DNA from: an uncultured Algibacter sp.
GTDB lineage: Bacteria; Bacteroidota; Bacteroidia; Flavobacteriales; Flavobacteriaceae
Length of the DNA: 64,000 nucleotides
Reading direction: 5' to 3'
NCBI GenBank assembly: GCA_947499935.1
Contig: CANMQH010000005.1
Span: forward strand, 62,001-126,000
A model generated the notes under the pieces. The model was given only the letters and a program-made list of their open reading frames with translations. It ran no database searches and was not told where the DNA came from. The stretch's first letter is position 1. Each line of letters begins with the position of its first letter. Of this stretch, positions 18,564 through 28,198 are shown piece after piece. The translations under genes and the position numbers were made by a program.

Positions 18564-19922
18564 TTAAACAACAAAACCTACTAAATCTTCAATTTTAGAA
18601 ATTAACTGAATTTTTATAGTGGTATCTTTAAGTGAAATTTTATTATACTTAGAAACAAAAATAGTTGAAAAGCCTAATTTTTCGGCTTCTAAAATACGTT
18701 GTTCTACACGTTGAACTGGTCTTATTTCTCCCGAAAGTCCAACCTCGGCTGCAAAACAAAAATCTTTTTGTAAAGCCATATCTTCATTTGATGACAAAAT
18801 CGAGGCTACCACAGCCAAGTCTATCGCAGGATCGTCTACCGTTATACCACCCGTTATATTTAAAAAAACATCTTTAGCTCCTAAACGAAACCCTGCGCGC
18901 TTTTCTAAAACAGCCAACAACATGTTTAATCGTTTAGCATTAAAGCCCGTTGCAGAGCGTTGAGGTGTACCATAAACCGCTGTACTTACTAATGCCTGAA
19001 CCTCTATCATTAAAGGACGCATACCTTCTAAGGTTGCAGCAATAGCGTTTCCTGAGAGTTCTTCGTCTTTTTTTGAAATTAATATTTCTGAAGGATTAGA
19101 AACTTCTCGCAAACCAGAACCTTGCATTTCGTAAATCCCTAATTCGTTTGTAGAACCAAAACGGTTTTTGTGAGCTCTTAAAATTCTAAACACATGATTA
19201 CGGTCACCCTCAAATTGTAATACGGTATCCACCATATGTTCTAATATTTTAGGACCAGCTATATTTCCGTCTTTAGTGATATGACCAATTAACAAAACTG
19301 GTGTCGCAGTTTCTTTAGCAAACTTTATAAGCTCTGTAGTACATTCTTTTATTTGAGATATACTTCCAGACGACGACTCTATATAATCGCTATGTAGCGT
19401 TTGAATAGAGTCAATAATAACCACATCTGGTTGAAGCGTCGTAATTTGTTTAAAAATATTTTGAGTTTTTGTTTCTGTTAAAATGTAGCAATGGTTGTTG
19501 TTAGGATTAATCCGCTCCGCTCGCATTTTTATTTGTTTCTGACTTTCTTCGCCAGATACATATAATGTTTTGTATGGTAATTTTAATGAGATTTGAAGTA
19601 GTAATGTACTTTTACCTATACCTGGCTCACCACCTAAAAGTGTTAGAGACCCAGGAACGATACCACCTCCTAAAACACGATTAAACTCGCCATCATAAGT
19701 GTCTAAACGTGGCTCTTTAGAGGCATCAATCTCATTGATTCGTAAAGGAATTGATGCTTTTTTTGCTATAGATGTTGAAGGTTTCCAATCACTCTTTTCT
19801 GGTTTTTGGATAACTTCTTCTACAATCGTGTTCCAAGCTTTGCATGTTGTACATTGACCTTGCCATTTTGCGAATTGAGAGCCACAACTTTGACAGAAAA
19901 AAGTTGTCTTTATTTTTGCCAT
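18564..19922 (-). CDS. radA: DNA repair protein RadA
   Basis: RecA-like ATPase that promotes branch migration during recombinational repair. The 452-residue protein has the N-terminal C4 zinc finger CQSCGSQFAKWQGQCTTC, Walker A GGEPGIGKSTLL (about 95), Walker B VVIIDSIQTL, the RadA-specific HKNRFGSTNELG motif and the C-terminal Lon-protease-like domain (VSTAVYGTPQRSATGFN, GITVDDPAIDLA). Length and motifs are standard. It is the last gene of a minus-strand run starting at panC, 55 nt after the hydrolase-like gene. Confidence 0.96.
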   Translation of the reverse strand: MAKIKTTFFCQSCGSQFAKWQGQCTTCKAWNTIVEEVIQKPEKSDWKPSTSIAKKASIPLRINEIDASKEPRLDTYDGEFNRVLGGGIVPGSLTLLGGEPGIGKSTLLLQISLKLPYKTLYVSGEESQKQIKMRAERINPNNNHCYILTETKTQNIFKQITTLQPDVVIIDSIQTLHSDYIESSSGSISQIKECTTELIKFAKETATPVLLIGHITKDGNIAGPKILEHMVDTVLQFEGDRNHVFRILRAHKNRFGSTNELGIYEMQGSGLREVSNPSEILISKKDEELSGNAIAATLEGMRPLMIEVQALVSTAVYGTPQRSATGFNAKRLNMLLAVLEKRAGFRLGAKDVFLNITGGITVDDPAIDLAVVASILSSNEDMALQKDFCFAAEVGLSGEIRPVQRVEQRILEAEKLGFSTIFVSKYNKISLKDTTIKIQLISKIEDLVGFVV

Positions 19923-19977
19923 ATTTTTTACCTAATCGCTTAGATTAAAAGAAACTAATTCTATTATAAAATTGAAA

Positions 19978-21126
19978 CTAATACCCAAAATCTTCTTTAA
20001 TTAAATCTGCTTTTTCTAGCATGATGTCTTTTGTAATACCCGCAATTTCTTTTAAAGTGTATCCTGCTTGATATGTACGCATTGCTTTTTTAGGTTCTCC
20101 TGTTTCTTCATAAAAACGAGCAATATAATAGGTGCCTAAAAGAGTTTCTGGGTAGGCTTTTCTTGCCATTTTACCTAATTCTTCAAAGTACTCATAAGTT
20201 TCGTTTTTTTCAATAGCTGCCGAAATAGCTTTAAAATCGTTAATCAATACTTTTTTATCTATGCCCAAGACATCGTTAATAGTTTGATATTTTTCTTGAA
20301 GATATAACACCGGAGAAATCTCTAATTCTAGGATAACATCTTTATACTCTTTTCTACTTATAGGCTGATAAACTTTAAAAATACTTTCAATAGCTCGAGG
20401 TATGGCATAAGTTGGTACAGAATAATGTGATGCATTCTCAAAACTATCAAATGTAAATGTTAATTTTTCATTATTTACAGCTAAAATATCTGTATTTAAT
20501 GCCTCTGTTCCCTTTTTTAAAGATGAGGTATCATTTTTTGTGTTTGCTAAATAATAAAAAGTTTTGGCTTGTATTTTACCTAAAGCTTCTGGTAAATAAT
20601 CTATCATGTTTGGAGCCAATTCTGGGCTTATTGAGACATAAGCACTAAATACAGGGTCTGGTTTTAATAAGTAATAGTTAATAAAATTAGCCGTTTCTCC
20701 ATGGCCAACAGCAACTTTAAATTTACCTACTTTATATGTTTTTTCTATATAAGGAATTAATTCCATACCTATAAATTCAAAAAAAGCTGCACCAGTTTCT
20801 ATGGGTAACGAATTTTGCTCAGAATACATACAATCATCAAAACGTTTATCTATTTGATTAACACCTACAACTATAGCTCCCGGCATATCTTCCCAATAAG
20901 AATAATAATCTACATTTCCTGCAACAGCTTCAAACATATAATCGCCATCTAGTACTATAAAAAGCGGAAAACCTTTATCTTCACTAGCATCGTAGCCTCT
21001 TGGAAGTTGAATTTTAATTTCGCGAGATTCTCCAAGTTTTGAAGATTCTATAGTTTCATACTTAACTTGTGCATTAACAAAATGTAATGACGTTATAAAG
21101 GATAAAAAGTAAAATAAGTGTTTCAT
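19978..21126 (-). CDS. alpha/beta-hydrolase-fold exported protein lacking the nucleophile Ser
   Basis: Protein of 382 residues with a signal peptide (to about Ala19). It resembles the esterase-D/Fes-like alpha/beta hydrolases: REIKIQLPRGYD, PLFIVLDGDYMF, AIVVGVNQIDKR, ELIPYIEKTYKV. At the nucleophile elbow, where the family has G-x-S-x-G, the sequence is VAVGHGETAN, putting Gly143 in the serine position. The C-terminal part (about 300-370) looks like TPR helices (YIARFYEETGEPKKAMRTYQAGY). It may therefore be non-catalytic, or another residue may be used. It lies between the flippase-like gene and radA. Confidence 0.75.
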   Translation of the reverse strand: MKHLFYFLSFITSLHFVNAQVKYETIESSKLGESREIKIQLPRGYDASEDKGFPLFIVLDGDYMFEAVAGNVDYYSYWEDMPGAIVVGVNQIDKRFDDCMYSEQNSLPIETGAAFFEFIGMELIPYIEKTYKVGKFKVAVGHGETANFINYYLLKPDPVFSAYVSISPELAPNMIDYLPEALGKIQAKTFYYLANTKNDTSSLKKGTEALNTDILAVNNEKLTFTFDSFENASHYSVPTYAIPRAIESIFKVYQPISRKEYKDVILELEISPVLYLQEKYQTINDVLGIDKKVLINDFKAISAAIEKNETYEYFEELGKMARKAYPETLLGTYYIARFYEETGEPKKAMRTYQAGYTLKEIAGITKDIMLEKADLIKEDFGY

Positions 21127-21220
21127 TTTGATTAAATACTTTTAGAATATGATTATTAGCAAGGTACTAAAATAACATTTAGATTTTAAACGCAAATAAA
21201 ATCTGTTCTTAATACAAATA

Positions 21221-22189
21221 CTATTCTAGCGAATGCCTCTTTTTTCTGTTATAAATGGGTAGGTATACAAGTGATATTCCACCACAAAGAATAATCATGA
21301 GTGTTTGCGAAGCCCACATAATCCATCCAAAAGCATAGCTTGGATCTTCTGAAATACCAAAAATACTAAAGGCCAAGAATATAGCAACAGGATAGGTGCC
21401 AATGCCTCCATTTGAAGCCGCAATGCTAAAACTGGCCGCTATAAAACCAATTAAAACAGCACCAGTAGAGATTCCTTGTAAATCTTCTATAGCCAGCGAG
21501 GTAACATAAAACATCAATACATACATACTCCATATAAATAGGGTATGAAAAACAAATGCCCACTTTTTTTTCATTTTAAAAATACTAAGTGCACCTTCAA
21601 TCAAACCGCTAACAAAGGTTTTTATTTTTAATGCGATTTTAGAATTGCTTTTTTTTATGTAAAGCATAAAAAGAATAGCCATAACAGATAACAAGGTCAA
21701 GGCAATAAATATTTTAACAGGATTAAACTTTTCTATTAAAAAATTATAAATAAAGTCAAATTCCAGAAAAAGTGTGATGCATATGATACTTAACATCACG
21801 ATTAAATCGGCAATGCGCTCTGCAACGATAGTTCCAAACCCCTTTTCAAAAGGCACACCCTCATAATTGGTAAGTATGGATGCTCTAGCCACCTCGCCCG
21901 CTCTTGGTATGGTGTAATTAATTAAATAAGTGGCAAAAACAGCCATAACGCTATTACCAAACTTAATTTTATGCCCCATGGGTTCTAATTGAAAACGCCA
22001 ACGGTAAGCACGAGATAAATGACTTAATAACCCCAAAAAAACACCTAATAAAATCCAACTTTTATTTGATGCTTTCCAATACGCTATAATTTTTGGGAGC
22101 GGTACACTTTTTAAAGAATACCAAACTAAAAAAACTCCCAACAATAGTGGGAGTATAATCTTTAATATATGTTTTACTTTTTTGCTCAA
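21221..22189 (-). CDS. lysylphosphatidylglycerol synthase TM-domain / flippase-like membrane protein
   Basis: Integral membrane protein of 322 residues with about eight hydrophobic segments, of the UPF0104/AglD-like family related to the membrane domain of MprF. Diagnostic pieces are SHLSRAYRWRFQLEPMG, INYTIPRAGEVARASIL, VAERIADLIVML and SNGGIGTYPVAI. Substrate unknown; a lipid-handling role is inferred from the family. It begins with TTG at 22189: an in-frame stop lies a few codons upstream, inside the panD stop region, so no ATG is available. panD ends only 4 nt before, indicating translational coupling. Confidence 0.85.
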   Translation of the reverse strand: MSKKVKHILKIILPLLLGVFLVWYSLKSVPLPKIIAYWKASNKSWILLGVFLGLLSHLSRAYRWRFQLEPMGHKIKFGNSVMAVFATYLINYTIPRAGEVARASILTNYEGVPFEKGFGTIVAERIADLIVMLSIICITLFLEFDFIYNFLIEKFNPVKIFIALTLLSVMAILFMLYIKKSNSKIALKIKTFVSGLIEGALSIFKMKKKWAFVFHTLFIWSMYVLMFYVTSLAIEDLQGISTGAVLIGFIAASFSIAASNGGIGTYPVAIFLAFSIFGISEDPSYAFGWIMWASQTLMIILCGGISLVYLPIYNRKKRHSLE

Positions 22190-22193
22190 AAGC

Positions 22194-22544
22194 CTATTTT
22201 AATAAATTAGTAGACTCATCTGGAAATACCAAAGCAGGTTTAAATACTTTAGCTTTCTCTATATCCATAAAGGCATAAGTAATTAAAATTAATGTGTCTC
22301 CAATAGAAACTTTTCTAGCAGCGGCCCCGTTAAGGGTAATTTCGCCACTTTTTCGTGGTCCAGGAATACAATACGTTTCTAAACGCTCACCGTTATCATT
22401 ATTTACAATTTGAACTTTCTCGCCTTGTATAATATTGGCAGCGTCCATTAAGTCTTCATCGATAGTTATACTACCAATATAGTTAAGTTCTGCACCCTTA
22501 CACTTAACTCTATGAATCTTGGATTTTACGACTTGAATTTGCAT
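22194..22544 (-). CDS. panD: aspartate 1-decarboxylase proenzyme
   Basis: Makes beta-alanine from aspartate for pantothenate synthesis. The 116-residue proenzyme has the self-cleavage site [11 protein letters not shown] with Gly24-Ser25, where Ser25 becomes the pyruvoyl group, and the conserved [13 protein letters not shown] and [17 protein letters not shown]. Downstream of panC by 13 nt, forming panC-panD, so both precursors of pantoate-beta-alanine ligation are made together. Confidence 0.96.
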   Translation of the reverse strand: MQIQVVKSKIHRVKCKGAELNYIGSITIDEDLMDAANIIQGEKVQIVNNDNGERLETYCIPGPRKSGEITLNGAAARKVSIGDTLILITYAFMDIEKAKVFKPALVFPDESTNLLK

Positions 22545-22557
22545 TTGGCAAAGATAA

Positions 22558-23406
22558 TTAATTTAGAGCGATATTATCAATTAGTCTAATATCATCTGCA
22601 TATACAGCTATAAATGCTCTATATGTTTTTTGTTCAACTATTTGTTTAATTGGTTTTAGGGTTTCAATATCTGCAATAATGAAATATTCTAATGTTAATA
22701 AATCATTATTTTCAAATTGATTATCAACCCATTCCATAATTTGAGTAGCACTTTTTGTGCCAAAATCTTTTTTGGCAGCTGTTAAAGTTTTATAAATAAA
22801 TGGAGCTACCTGTTTATATTCTGGTTTTAACCTTGTGTTTCTTGAACTCATGGCTAAACCATTTGGCTCTCGATGAATTTCGCACCCAACAACATTGACT
22901 GGTATTTGATATTTTTCTGCCAACTTTTTAATAATGGCCAATTGTTGAAAATCTTTTTCGCCAAAATATGCATTATGAGGCTTTACAATATCAAATAAAC
23001 GGCTTACTATAGTGCCTACACCATCAAAATGACCTTGACGAAATTTGCCTTCCATCTCAAACTCTAAGCCATCAAAATCAAATTTTTGAGATACTGTATT
23101 GCCTTCATAAACATCATCAACACTTGGTGCATAAACCAAAATATTTGTTTCACTAATGGTATTTAACAATGTTACATCAGTTTCTAAAGTTCGTGGGTAT
23201 TTATCCAAATCGTCTTGGTTATCAAACTGCGTTGGATTTACAAAAACACTTACAATAACTTTATCATTTTCTTCTAAAGCTTTTTTTACTAACTGCAAAT
23301 GTCCTTGGTGTAAAGCTCCCATTGTGGGAACCAAACCTAACTTTAAACCCTTGTGCTTAAAAGCCTCTATTATCGATACAATTTGCTTTTTTTCTGTGTA
23401 AACCAC
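22558..23406 (-). CDS. panC: pantothenate synthetase
   Basis: Joins pantoate and beta-alanine using ATP. The 282-residue protein shows [17 protein letters not shown] (HIGH-like motif), [22 protein letters not shown], the [19 protein letters not shown] block, [13 protein letters not shown] and SSRNTRL. The only conventional start is GTG at 23406; two codons upstream is ATA and then an in-frame TAA. First gene of a minus-strand run panC-panD-flippase-hydrolase-radA, divergent from the glycogen-synthase-like gene. Confidence 0.95.
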   Translation of the reverse strand: MVYTEKKQIVSIIEAFKHKGLKLGLVPTMGALHQGHLQLVKKALEENDKVIVSVFVNPTQFDNQDDLDKYPRTLETDVTLLNTISETNILVYAPSVDDVYEGNTVSQKFDFDGLEFEMEGKFRQGHFDGVGTIVSRLFDIVKPHNAYFGEKDFQQLAIIKKLAEKYQIPVNVVGCEIHREPNGLAMSSRNTRLKPEYKQVAPFIYKTLTAAKKDFGTKSATQIMEWVDNQFENNDLLTLEYFIIADIETLKPIKQIVEQKTYRAFIAVYADDIRLIDNIALN

Positions 23407-23472
23407 CTCTATTTAATAAAAAATTAACGCTTGCAAACTTAATATTTTACAATCAATTAGCATAAATTTTTG

Positions 23473-23480
23473 TACTTTTG
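23473..23480 (+). promoter_or_regulatory. -7 box for the GT5/DUF4270/glmS operon
   Basis: TACTTTTG, a perfect TAnnTTTG match inside TTTTTGTACTTTTGCG, in the 202-bp divergent spacer with panC. A start near 23487 would give a 5' leader of about 120 nt. Confidence 0.55.
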
Positions 23481-23608
23481 CGTGATTTTTCTTTTCAATT
23501 ATTAGAAAGTCTAACGTTAATTACGTTAACTTATGATTATTTAAAAATTAAAGAAACAGTCATTAATTGCTATTTACAAAGCCTTTATAAGTCACCAAAA
23601 ACAAACAT

Positions 23609-24418
23609 ATGAAAGATAAGAGGATATTATATGTATCATCTGAAGTAGTACCTTATTTGCCTGAGACCGAAATTTCTTCTATGTCTTTTGAAGCACCAAG
23701 ATTGGTAAATCAACAAGGCGGACAAATAAGAATCTTCATGCCCAGATATGGTAATATTAATGAGAGAAGACACCAGCTACATGAAGTTATTAGACTATCT
23801 GGTATAAATCTGGTTATTAACGACTTAGATATGCCTCTTATTATAAAGGTAGCATCTATACCAAAAGAGCGAATTCAGGTTTATTTTATTGATAACGACG
23901 AGTATTTTAAAAGAAAAGCCACGTTAACGGATGAGGATGGTAAATTATTTTCAGACAATGACGAACGTGCTATTTTCTTTGCAAAAGGCGTTATAGAAAC
24001 CGTTAAAAAATTAAACTGGGCACCAGATATTATCCATGTGCATGGTTGGCTAGCATCGCTTTTACCTATTTATCTTAAAGAGTATTATAAAAATGAGCCT
24101 TTGTTTAATGAGAGTAAGATTGTAACTTCTATTTACAATCAAAGCTTTGAAAACACATTAAACAAGGATATGGTAAAAAAGATAGAGTTTGATAACATCT
24201 CTGGAGATGCCATAAAAACGTTAAAAGAACCAACTTACAATAACTTAATGAAAGTTGCTATTGACTATTCTGATGCGTTAATTGTTGGCTCTGAAAACAT
24301 TCCTGATGATTTGAGCAACTATTTAAAAACTTCAGGAAAACCAGTTTTAGAATATAAAAGTAAGGATGAATTTGGTGAAGCTTACACAACATTTTTTAAT
24401 AATACCGTTTTAGGTTAA
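23609..24418 (+). CDS. glycogen/starch synthase catalytic-domain (GT5 N-terminal) protein
   Basis: Protein of 269 residues matching only the N-terminal Rossmann domain of ADP-glucose glycogen synthase: ILYVSSEVVPYLPETEISS at the start (compare the KxGGL region), VNQQGGQIRIFMPRYG, and PDIIHVHGWLASLLPIYL. The ADP-glucose-binding Lys of the KTGGL motif is absent (PETEISS instead), and the whole C-terminal GT1-type domain is missing, so classical activity is doubtful. Followed by a DUF4270 lipoprotein gene and glmS. Such short GT5 proteins beside panC recur in Flavobacteriia (recollection). Confidence 0.85.
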   Translation: MKDKRILYVSSEVVPYLPETEISSMSFEAPRLVNQQGGQIRIFMPRYGNINERRHQLHEVIRLSGINLVINDLDMPLIIKVASIPKERIQVYFIDNDEYFKRKATLTDEDGKLFSDNDERAIFFAKGVIETVKKLNWAPDIIHVHGWLASLLPIYLKEYYKNEPLFNESKIVTSIYNQSFENTLNKDMVKKIEFDNISGDAIKTLKEPTYNNLMKVAIDYSDALIVGSENIPDDLSNYLKTSGKPVLEYKSKDEFGEAYTTFFNNTVLG

Positions 24419-24442
24419 CCAATGACATCTAAGTTAATATCT

Positions 24443-26119
24443 ATGAAAAAGATACTTAAAGCTATCAAACTATCTCTTGTTTTAATTTGTATTGTTTCTT
24501 CTTTTATTGCATGCGACAAAGATTTTAACGTTATTGAAAGTGATGTTCTTGGCGTTGATAACACAAATTTCTCAACAAATATAGATAGTATATTTCCTAT
24601 ATCTGCTTACAATAAAAGGTTAGATTCTTTAGAAATAAATAATCTACCAGCTGGTATATTAGGAGTTTTTAACGACCCAGCTTATGGTTTAACTACGGCT
24701 AGTATCGTTACTCAAATTACCCCAATGTCATTTCCTACATCTACCAACTCTAGCTTGTTTGGTGTTAATCCAGTGATAGATGACGTTATTTTAAGTATAC
24801 CTTATTTTAGTAGAGTAACAGGAGTTGATAATAGCGGAAACAGTACATTTACCATAGATTCTTTGTATGGAACTCCAAACTCTAGAATAAAGATTACTAT
24901 TTTTCAAAATAATTATTTTTTAAGAAATTTTAATCCAAACAGTGCAAATAATAGCCCACAAAACTATTTTTCTAATGCAAATAGTACTCAAAATTCTATA
25001 TTTACGGGTTCACAAACTGTAAATTTTGATGAACAAATTGGTCAAAATTTATATGAAAACGATGAATTTATAGTAAGTAATGATGCTATTGTAACAAATA
25101 CAGGAACAACTGATGAAGATGCTGTTCGCTCTTCACCTGCATTAAGAGTTATTTTACCAAATGATGACACTACTAACAATTTTTGGACAAGAACAATAAT
25201 AGATAGAGACGAAGATGATGTATTAAGCAATGCCAATAACTTTAGAAACTATTTTAGAGGGCTTTATATCAAAGCAGAATCTGTAGATGGTAATGGTAAT
25301 ATGGTTTTACTTAATCTTGCATCTTCAGATGCAAGAATTACAATACGCTATACTAATGGGCCTGCAGACGATAGAACGCAAAATAATACATACGTTTTAA
25401 ACTTTTCTGGAGTTAGAGTAAACCCAATAATTAATGATTTTAATATTCCTCTGCAAAATGGCAACAGAACATTAGGTGATGAATCCTTATTTTTAAAAGG
25501 ACCTTCGGGCTCTATGGCTGTTGTTGATTTATTTGGCAAAGATAACACTGGTCTTAAAGATTTTTTAGACACTTACAGAGCAACAGACAATAATGGAGAA
25601 TATATTACAGACCCAACTACGGGTAATTTTATCTTAAAAAGATTGATAAATGAAGCCCATTTAGCTATTTACGAAGATGAAACAATAGATACTGGTGGTC
25701 AAGACGACTTCCATGCATTTGATAGATTGTATGCTTACGATATTAAAAACAACACCCCTACTATAGATTATCAATTTGACCTTACCGCAAATCAACAAAA
25801 TCCATTTAACTCTAATATAATAAGTCTAGGACAAAGGCTTACTGATAATAATGGTTTATCTAAATACAAAATACGCTTAACCGAGCACTTAAACAATATA
25901 TTACAGCGAGATTCGCTAAACACACAAATAGGTTTAACTTTATCTACAAATGTAAACCTTACAAATAATGTTCAAATACTAAACAGCAATGATAATGTAA
26001 ATGCCGTTCCAGGAGCATCTATTGTATCTCCCAGAGGCACCATATTTTATGGTAGTAACGAAGCTGTTTCAGTAGATAGAAGGCTAAAATTAAAAATCTT
26101 TTTTACCGAACCTAATTAA
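24443..26119 (+). CDS. DUF4270 lipoprotein
   Basis: Exported lipoprotein of 558 residues (ATG at 24443; an in-frame ATG 21 nt earlier adds seven residues). Signal MKKILKAIKLSLVLICIV leads to the lipobox FIAC, followed by DKDFN. The segment NLPAGILGVFNDPAYGLTTASIVTQI and the periodic beta-rich body are typical of DUF4270, a Bacteroidota-specific family of unknown function. It sits between the GT5 protein and glmS in a tightly spaced operon, which suggests an envelope or polysaccharide role. Confidence 0.85.
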   Translation: MKKILKAIKLSLVLICIVSSFIACDKDFNVIESDVLGVDNTNFSTNIDSIFPISAYNKRLDSLEINNLPAGILGVFNDPAYGLTTASIVTQITPMSFPTSTNSSLFGVNPVIDDVILSIPYFSRVTGVDNSGNSTFTIDSLYGTPNSRIKITIFQNNYFLRNFNPNSANNSPQNYFSNANSTQNSIFTGSQTVNFDEQIGQNLYENDEFIVSNDAIVTNTGTTDEDAVRSSPALRVILPNDDTTNNFWTRTIIDRDEDDVLSNANNFRNYFRGLYIKAESVDGNGNMVLLNLASSDARITIRYTNGPADDRTQNNTYVLNFSGVRVNPIINDFNIPLQNGNRTLGDESLFLKGPSGSMAVVDLFGKDNTGLKDFLDTYRATDNNGEYITDPTTGNFILKRLINEAHLAIYEDETIDTGGQDDFHAFDRLYAYDIKNNTPTIDYQFDLTANQQNPFNSNIISLGQRLTDNNGLSKYKIRLTEHLNNILQRDSLNTQIGLTLSTNVNLTNNVQILNSNDNVNAVPGASIVSPRGTIFYGSNEAVSVDRRLKLKIFFTEPN

Positions 26120-26128
26120 ATTTAACTT

Positions 26129-27976
26129 ATGTGTGGAATTGTAGGATATATTGGGCCTAGAGAGGCATACCCTATTATTATTGAAGGTTTAAAACGTCTA
26201 GAATATCGCGGTTACGATAGTGCTGGTGTTGCTATTTTTGATGGCGAAAATCTTAAAGTCTGTAAAACAAAAGGCAAAGTAGTAGATTTAGAAAAACGCT
26301 CTGAAAATGAAATCACCAAACATGGTAATGTTGGTATTGGGCATACTCGTTGGGCTACACATGGTGTGCCAAACGATGTGAACTCGCATCCCCATCTTTC
26401 TAACTCTGGCGATTTAGTAATCATTCATAATGGTATTATAGAAAATTACGAAACTCTAAAGCAAGAGTTAATACGCAGAGGGTATATATTTCATTCTGAT
26501 ACAGATACAGAAGTTTTAATAAATTTAATAGAAGATGTTAAAAAGCAAGAAGGTGTAAAACTTGGCAAAGCAGTTCAAATTGCATTAAATCAAGTTATTG
26601 GAGCCTATGCTATTGCCGTTTTTGATAAAACCAAACCTGGAGAAGTCGTTATTGCTCGACTAGGTAGCCCTTTGGCAGTAGGTATAGGAGAAGGCGAATT
26701 TTTTATTGCTAGTGATGCCTCTCCCTTTTTAGAATATACTAAAAATGCCATTTATTTAGAAGATGAAGAAATGGCTATTATAAGACTTCATAAAGATATT
26801 AAAATTAGAAAAATTAAGGATGATTCTCTGGTAGACCCATACATTCAAAAGCTTCAATTAAATTTAGAGCAGATTGAAAAAGGTGGATATGACCATTTTA
26901 TGCTTAAAGAAATTCATGAGCAACCAAAGGCCATTACAGATACATATAGAGGTCGGTTATTAAGAAATGAAGCTATTATAAAAATGGCTGGTATAGAGGA
27001 TAACATGAAAAAATTCCTTAATGCCAATCGTATTATAATAGTAGCTTGCGGTACCTCTTGGCATGCTGGCTTAGTTGCCGAATATATTTTTGAAGATTTA
27101 GCTAGGATTCCTGTAGAAGTTGAATATGCATCAGAATTTAGATATAGAAATCCTGTAATTACAGAGAACGATGTCGTTATTGCCATTTCTCAATCTGGGG
27201 AAACAGCAGATACTCTAGCGGCCATTAAACTAGCCAAATCCAAAGGCGCTTTTGTTTTTGGTGTTTGTAATGTTGTAGGATCATCTATTGCTAGAGAAAC
27301 ACATGCGGGGGCTTACACCCATGCTGGACCAGAAATAGGTGTAGCATCTACCAAAGCATTTACAACACAAATTACCGTGTTAACTTTAATAGCCTTGAGA
27401 CTTGCTAGAGCTAAAGGCACTGTAAGTAGTTCTGATTTTCGTCAGCATTTATTAGAATTAGAGTTAATTCCAAAAAAGATTGAAGACGCTTTAAAATCGG
27501 ATGAGCACATAAAAATTATTGCAGATATATATAAAGAAGCTAGCAATTTCCTTTATTTAGGAAGAGGTTATAACTTTCCTGTAGCACTTGAAGGCGCTCT
27601 TAAACTTAAAGAGATTTCTTACATACATGCAGAAGGCTATCCAGCTGCAGAAATGAAACATGGCCCAATAGCCTTAATAGATGAGAACATGCCTATTGTT
27701 GTTATAGCTACAAAAAAAGGACATTACGAAAAAGTAGTTAGCAATATTCAAGAAATAAAATCTAGAAAAGGAAAAATTATTGGCATAGTGACTAAGGGAG
27801 ATACTCAAGTTAAGGCATTAGCCGATCATGTTATAGAGGTTCCCGAAACATCAGAATCGCTATCACCATTACTAACAACAATTCCGCTTCAATTACTATC
27901 GTATCACATTGCCGTTATGCTAAACAAAAATGTAGATCAGCCTAGAAATTTAGCTAAATCTGTTACTGTAGAATAA
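26129..27976 (+). CDS. glmS: glutamine-fructose-6-phosphate aminotransferase (isomerizing)
   Basis: Makes glucosamine 6-phosphate, the first step to UDP-GlcNAc for peptidoglycan and LPS. The 615-residue protein starts MCGIVGYIG; Cys2 is the glutaminase nucleophile. The GATase region includes RLEYRGYDSAG and GHTRWATHG. Two SIS domains follow, with CGTSWHAG, ISQSGETADTLAA, STKAFTTQ and the C-terminal DQPRNLAKSVTVE. Starts 9 nt after the DUF4270 gene. No glmS ribozyme was seen upstream. Confidence 0.97.
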   Translation: MCGIVGYIGPREAYPIIIEGLKRLEYRGYDSAGVAIFDGENLKVCKTKGKVVDLEKRSENEITKHGNVGIGHTRWATHGVPNDVNSHPHLSNSGDLVIIHNGIIENYETLKQELIRRGYIFHSDTDTEVLINLIEDVKKQEGVKLGKAVQIALNQVIGAYAIAVFDKTKPGEVVIARLGSPLAVGIGEGEFFIASDASPFLEYTKNAIYLEDEEMAIIRLHKDIKIRKIKDDSLVDPYIQKLQLNLEQIEKGGYDHFMLKEIHEQPKAITDTYRGRLLRNEAIIKMAGIEDNMKKFLNANRIIIVACGTSWHAGLVAEYIFEDLARIPVEVEYASEFRYRNPVITENDVVIAISQSGETADTLAAIKLAKSKGAFVFGVCNVVGSSIARETHAGAYTHAGPEIGVASTKAFTTQITVLTLIALRLARAKGTVSSSDFRQHLLELELIPKKIEDALKSDEHIKIIADIYKEASNFLYLGRGYNFPVALEGALKLKEISYIHAEGYPAAEMKHGPIALIDENMPIVVIATKKGHYEKVVSNIQEIKSRKGKIIGIVTKGDTQVKALADHVIEVPETSESLSPLLTTIPLQLLSYHIAVMLNKNVDQPRNLAKSVTVE

Positions 27977-28005
27977 AACAAACCCATATACATCCTCAAA
28001 ATAAA

Positions 28006-28036
28006 TACAAGCTATATTTAGTTAAAATAGCTTGTA
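28006..28036 (+). terminator. hairpin after glmS
   Basis: Perfect 10-bp inverted repeat TACAAGCTAT / ATAGCTTGTA with an 11-nt loop, 29 nt after the glmS stop; a T run (TATTTTTT) follows a few bases later, so it is a moderate-strength terminator. Confidence 0.6.
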
Positions 28037-28198
28037 TTACTATTTTTTGCTATCATTTTATATAAATATAGTAATCAAATCATATTTTTTTTGCTAAATT
28101 TACTATGTATGCATAATTTTTTTATACATTTATAAACAAATTGTGTATTATATACATATAATGCTCTACTTATTTTTTAAATTAAACTAACTCAATAA

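Noticed and set aside
26121-26128. glmS ribozyme upstream of glmS
   Set aside because: Only 9 nt separate DUF4270 and glmS, with no room for the ribozyme fold.
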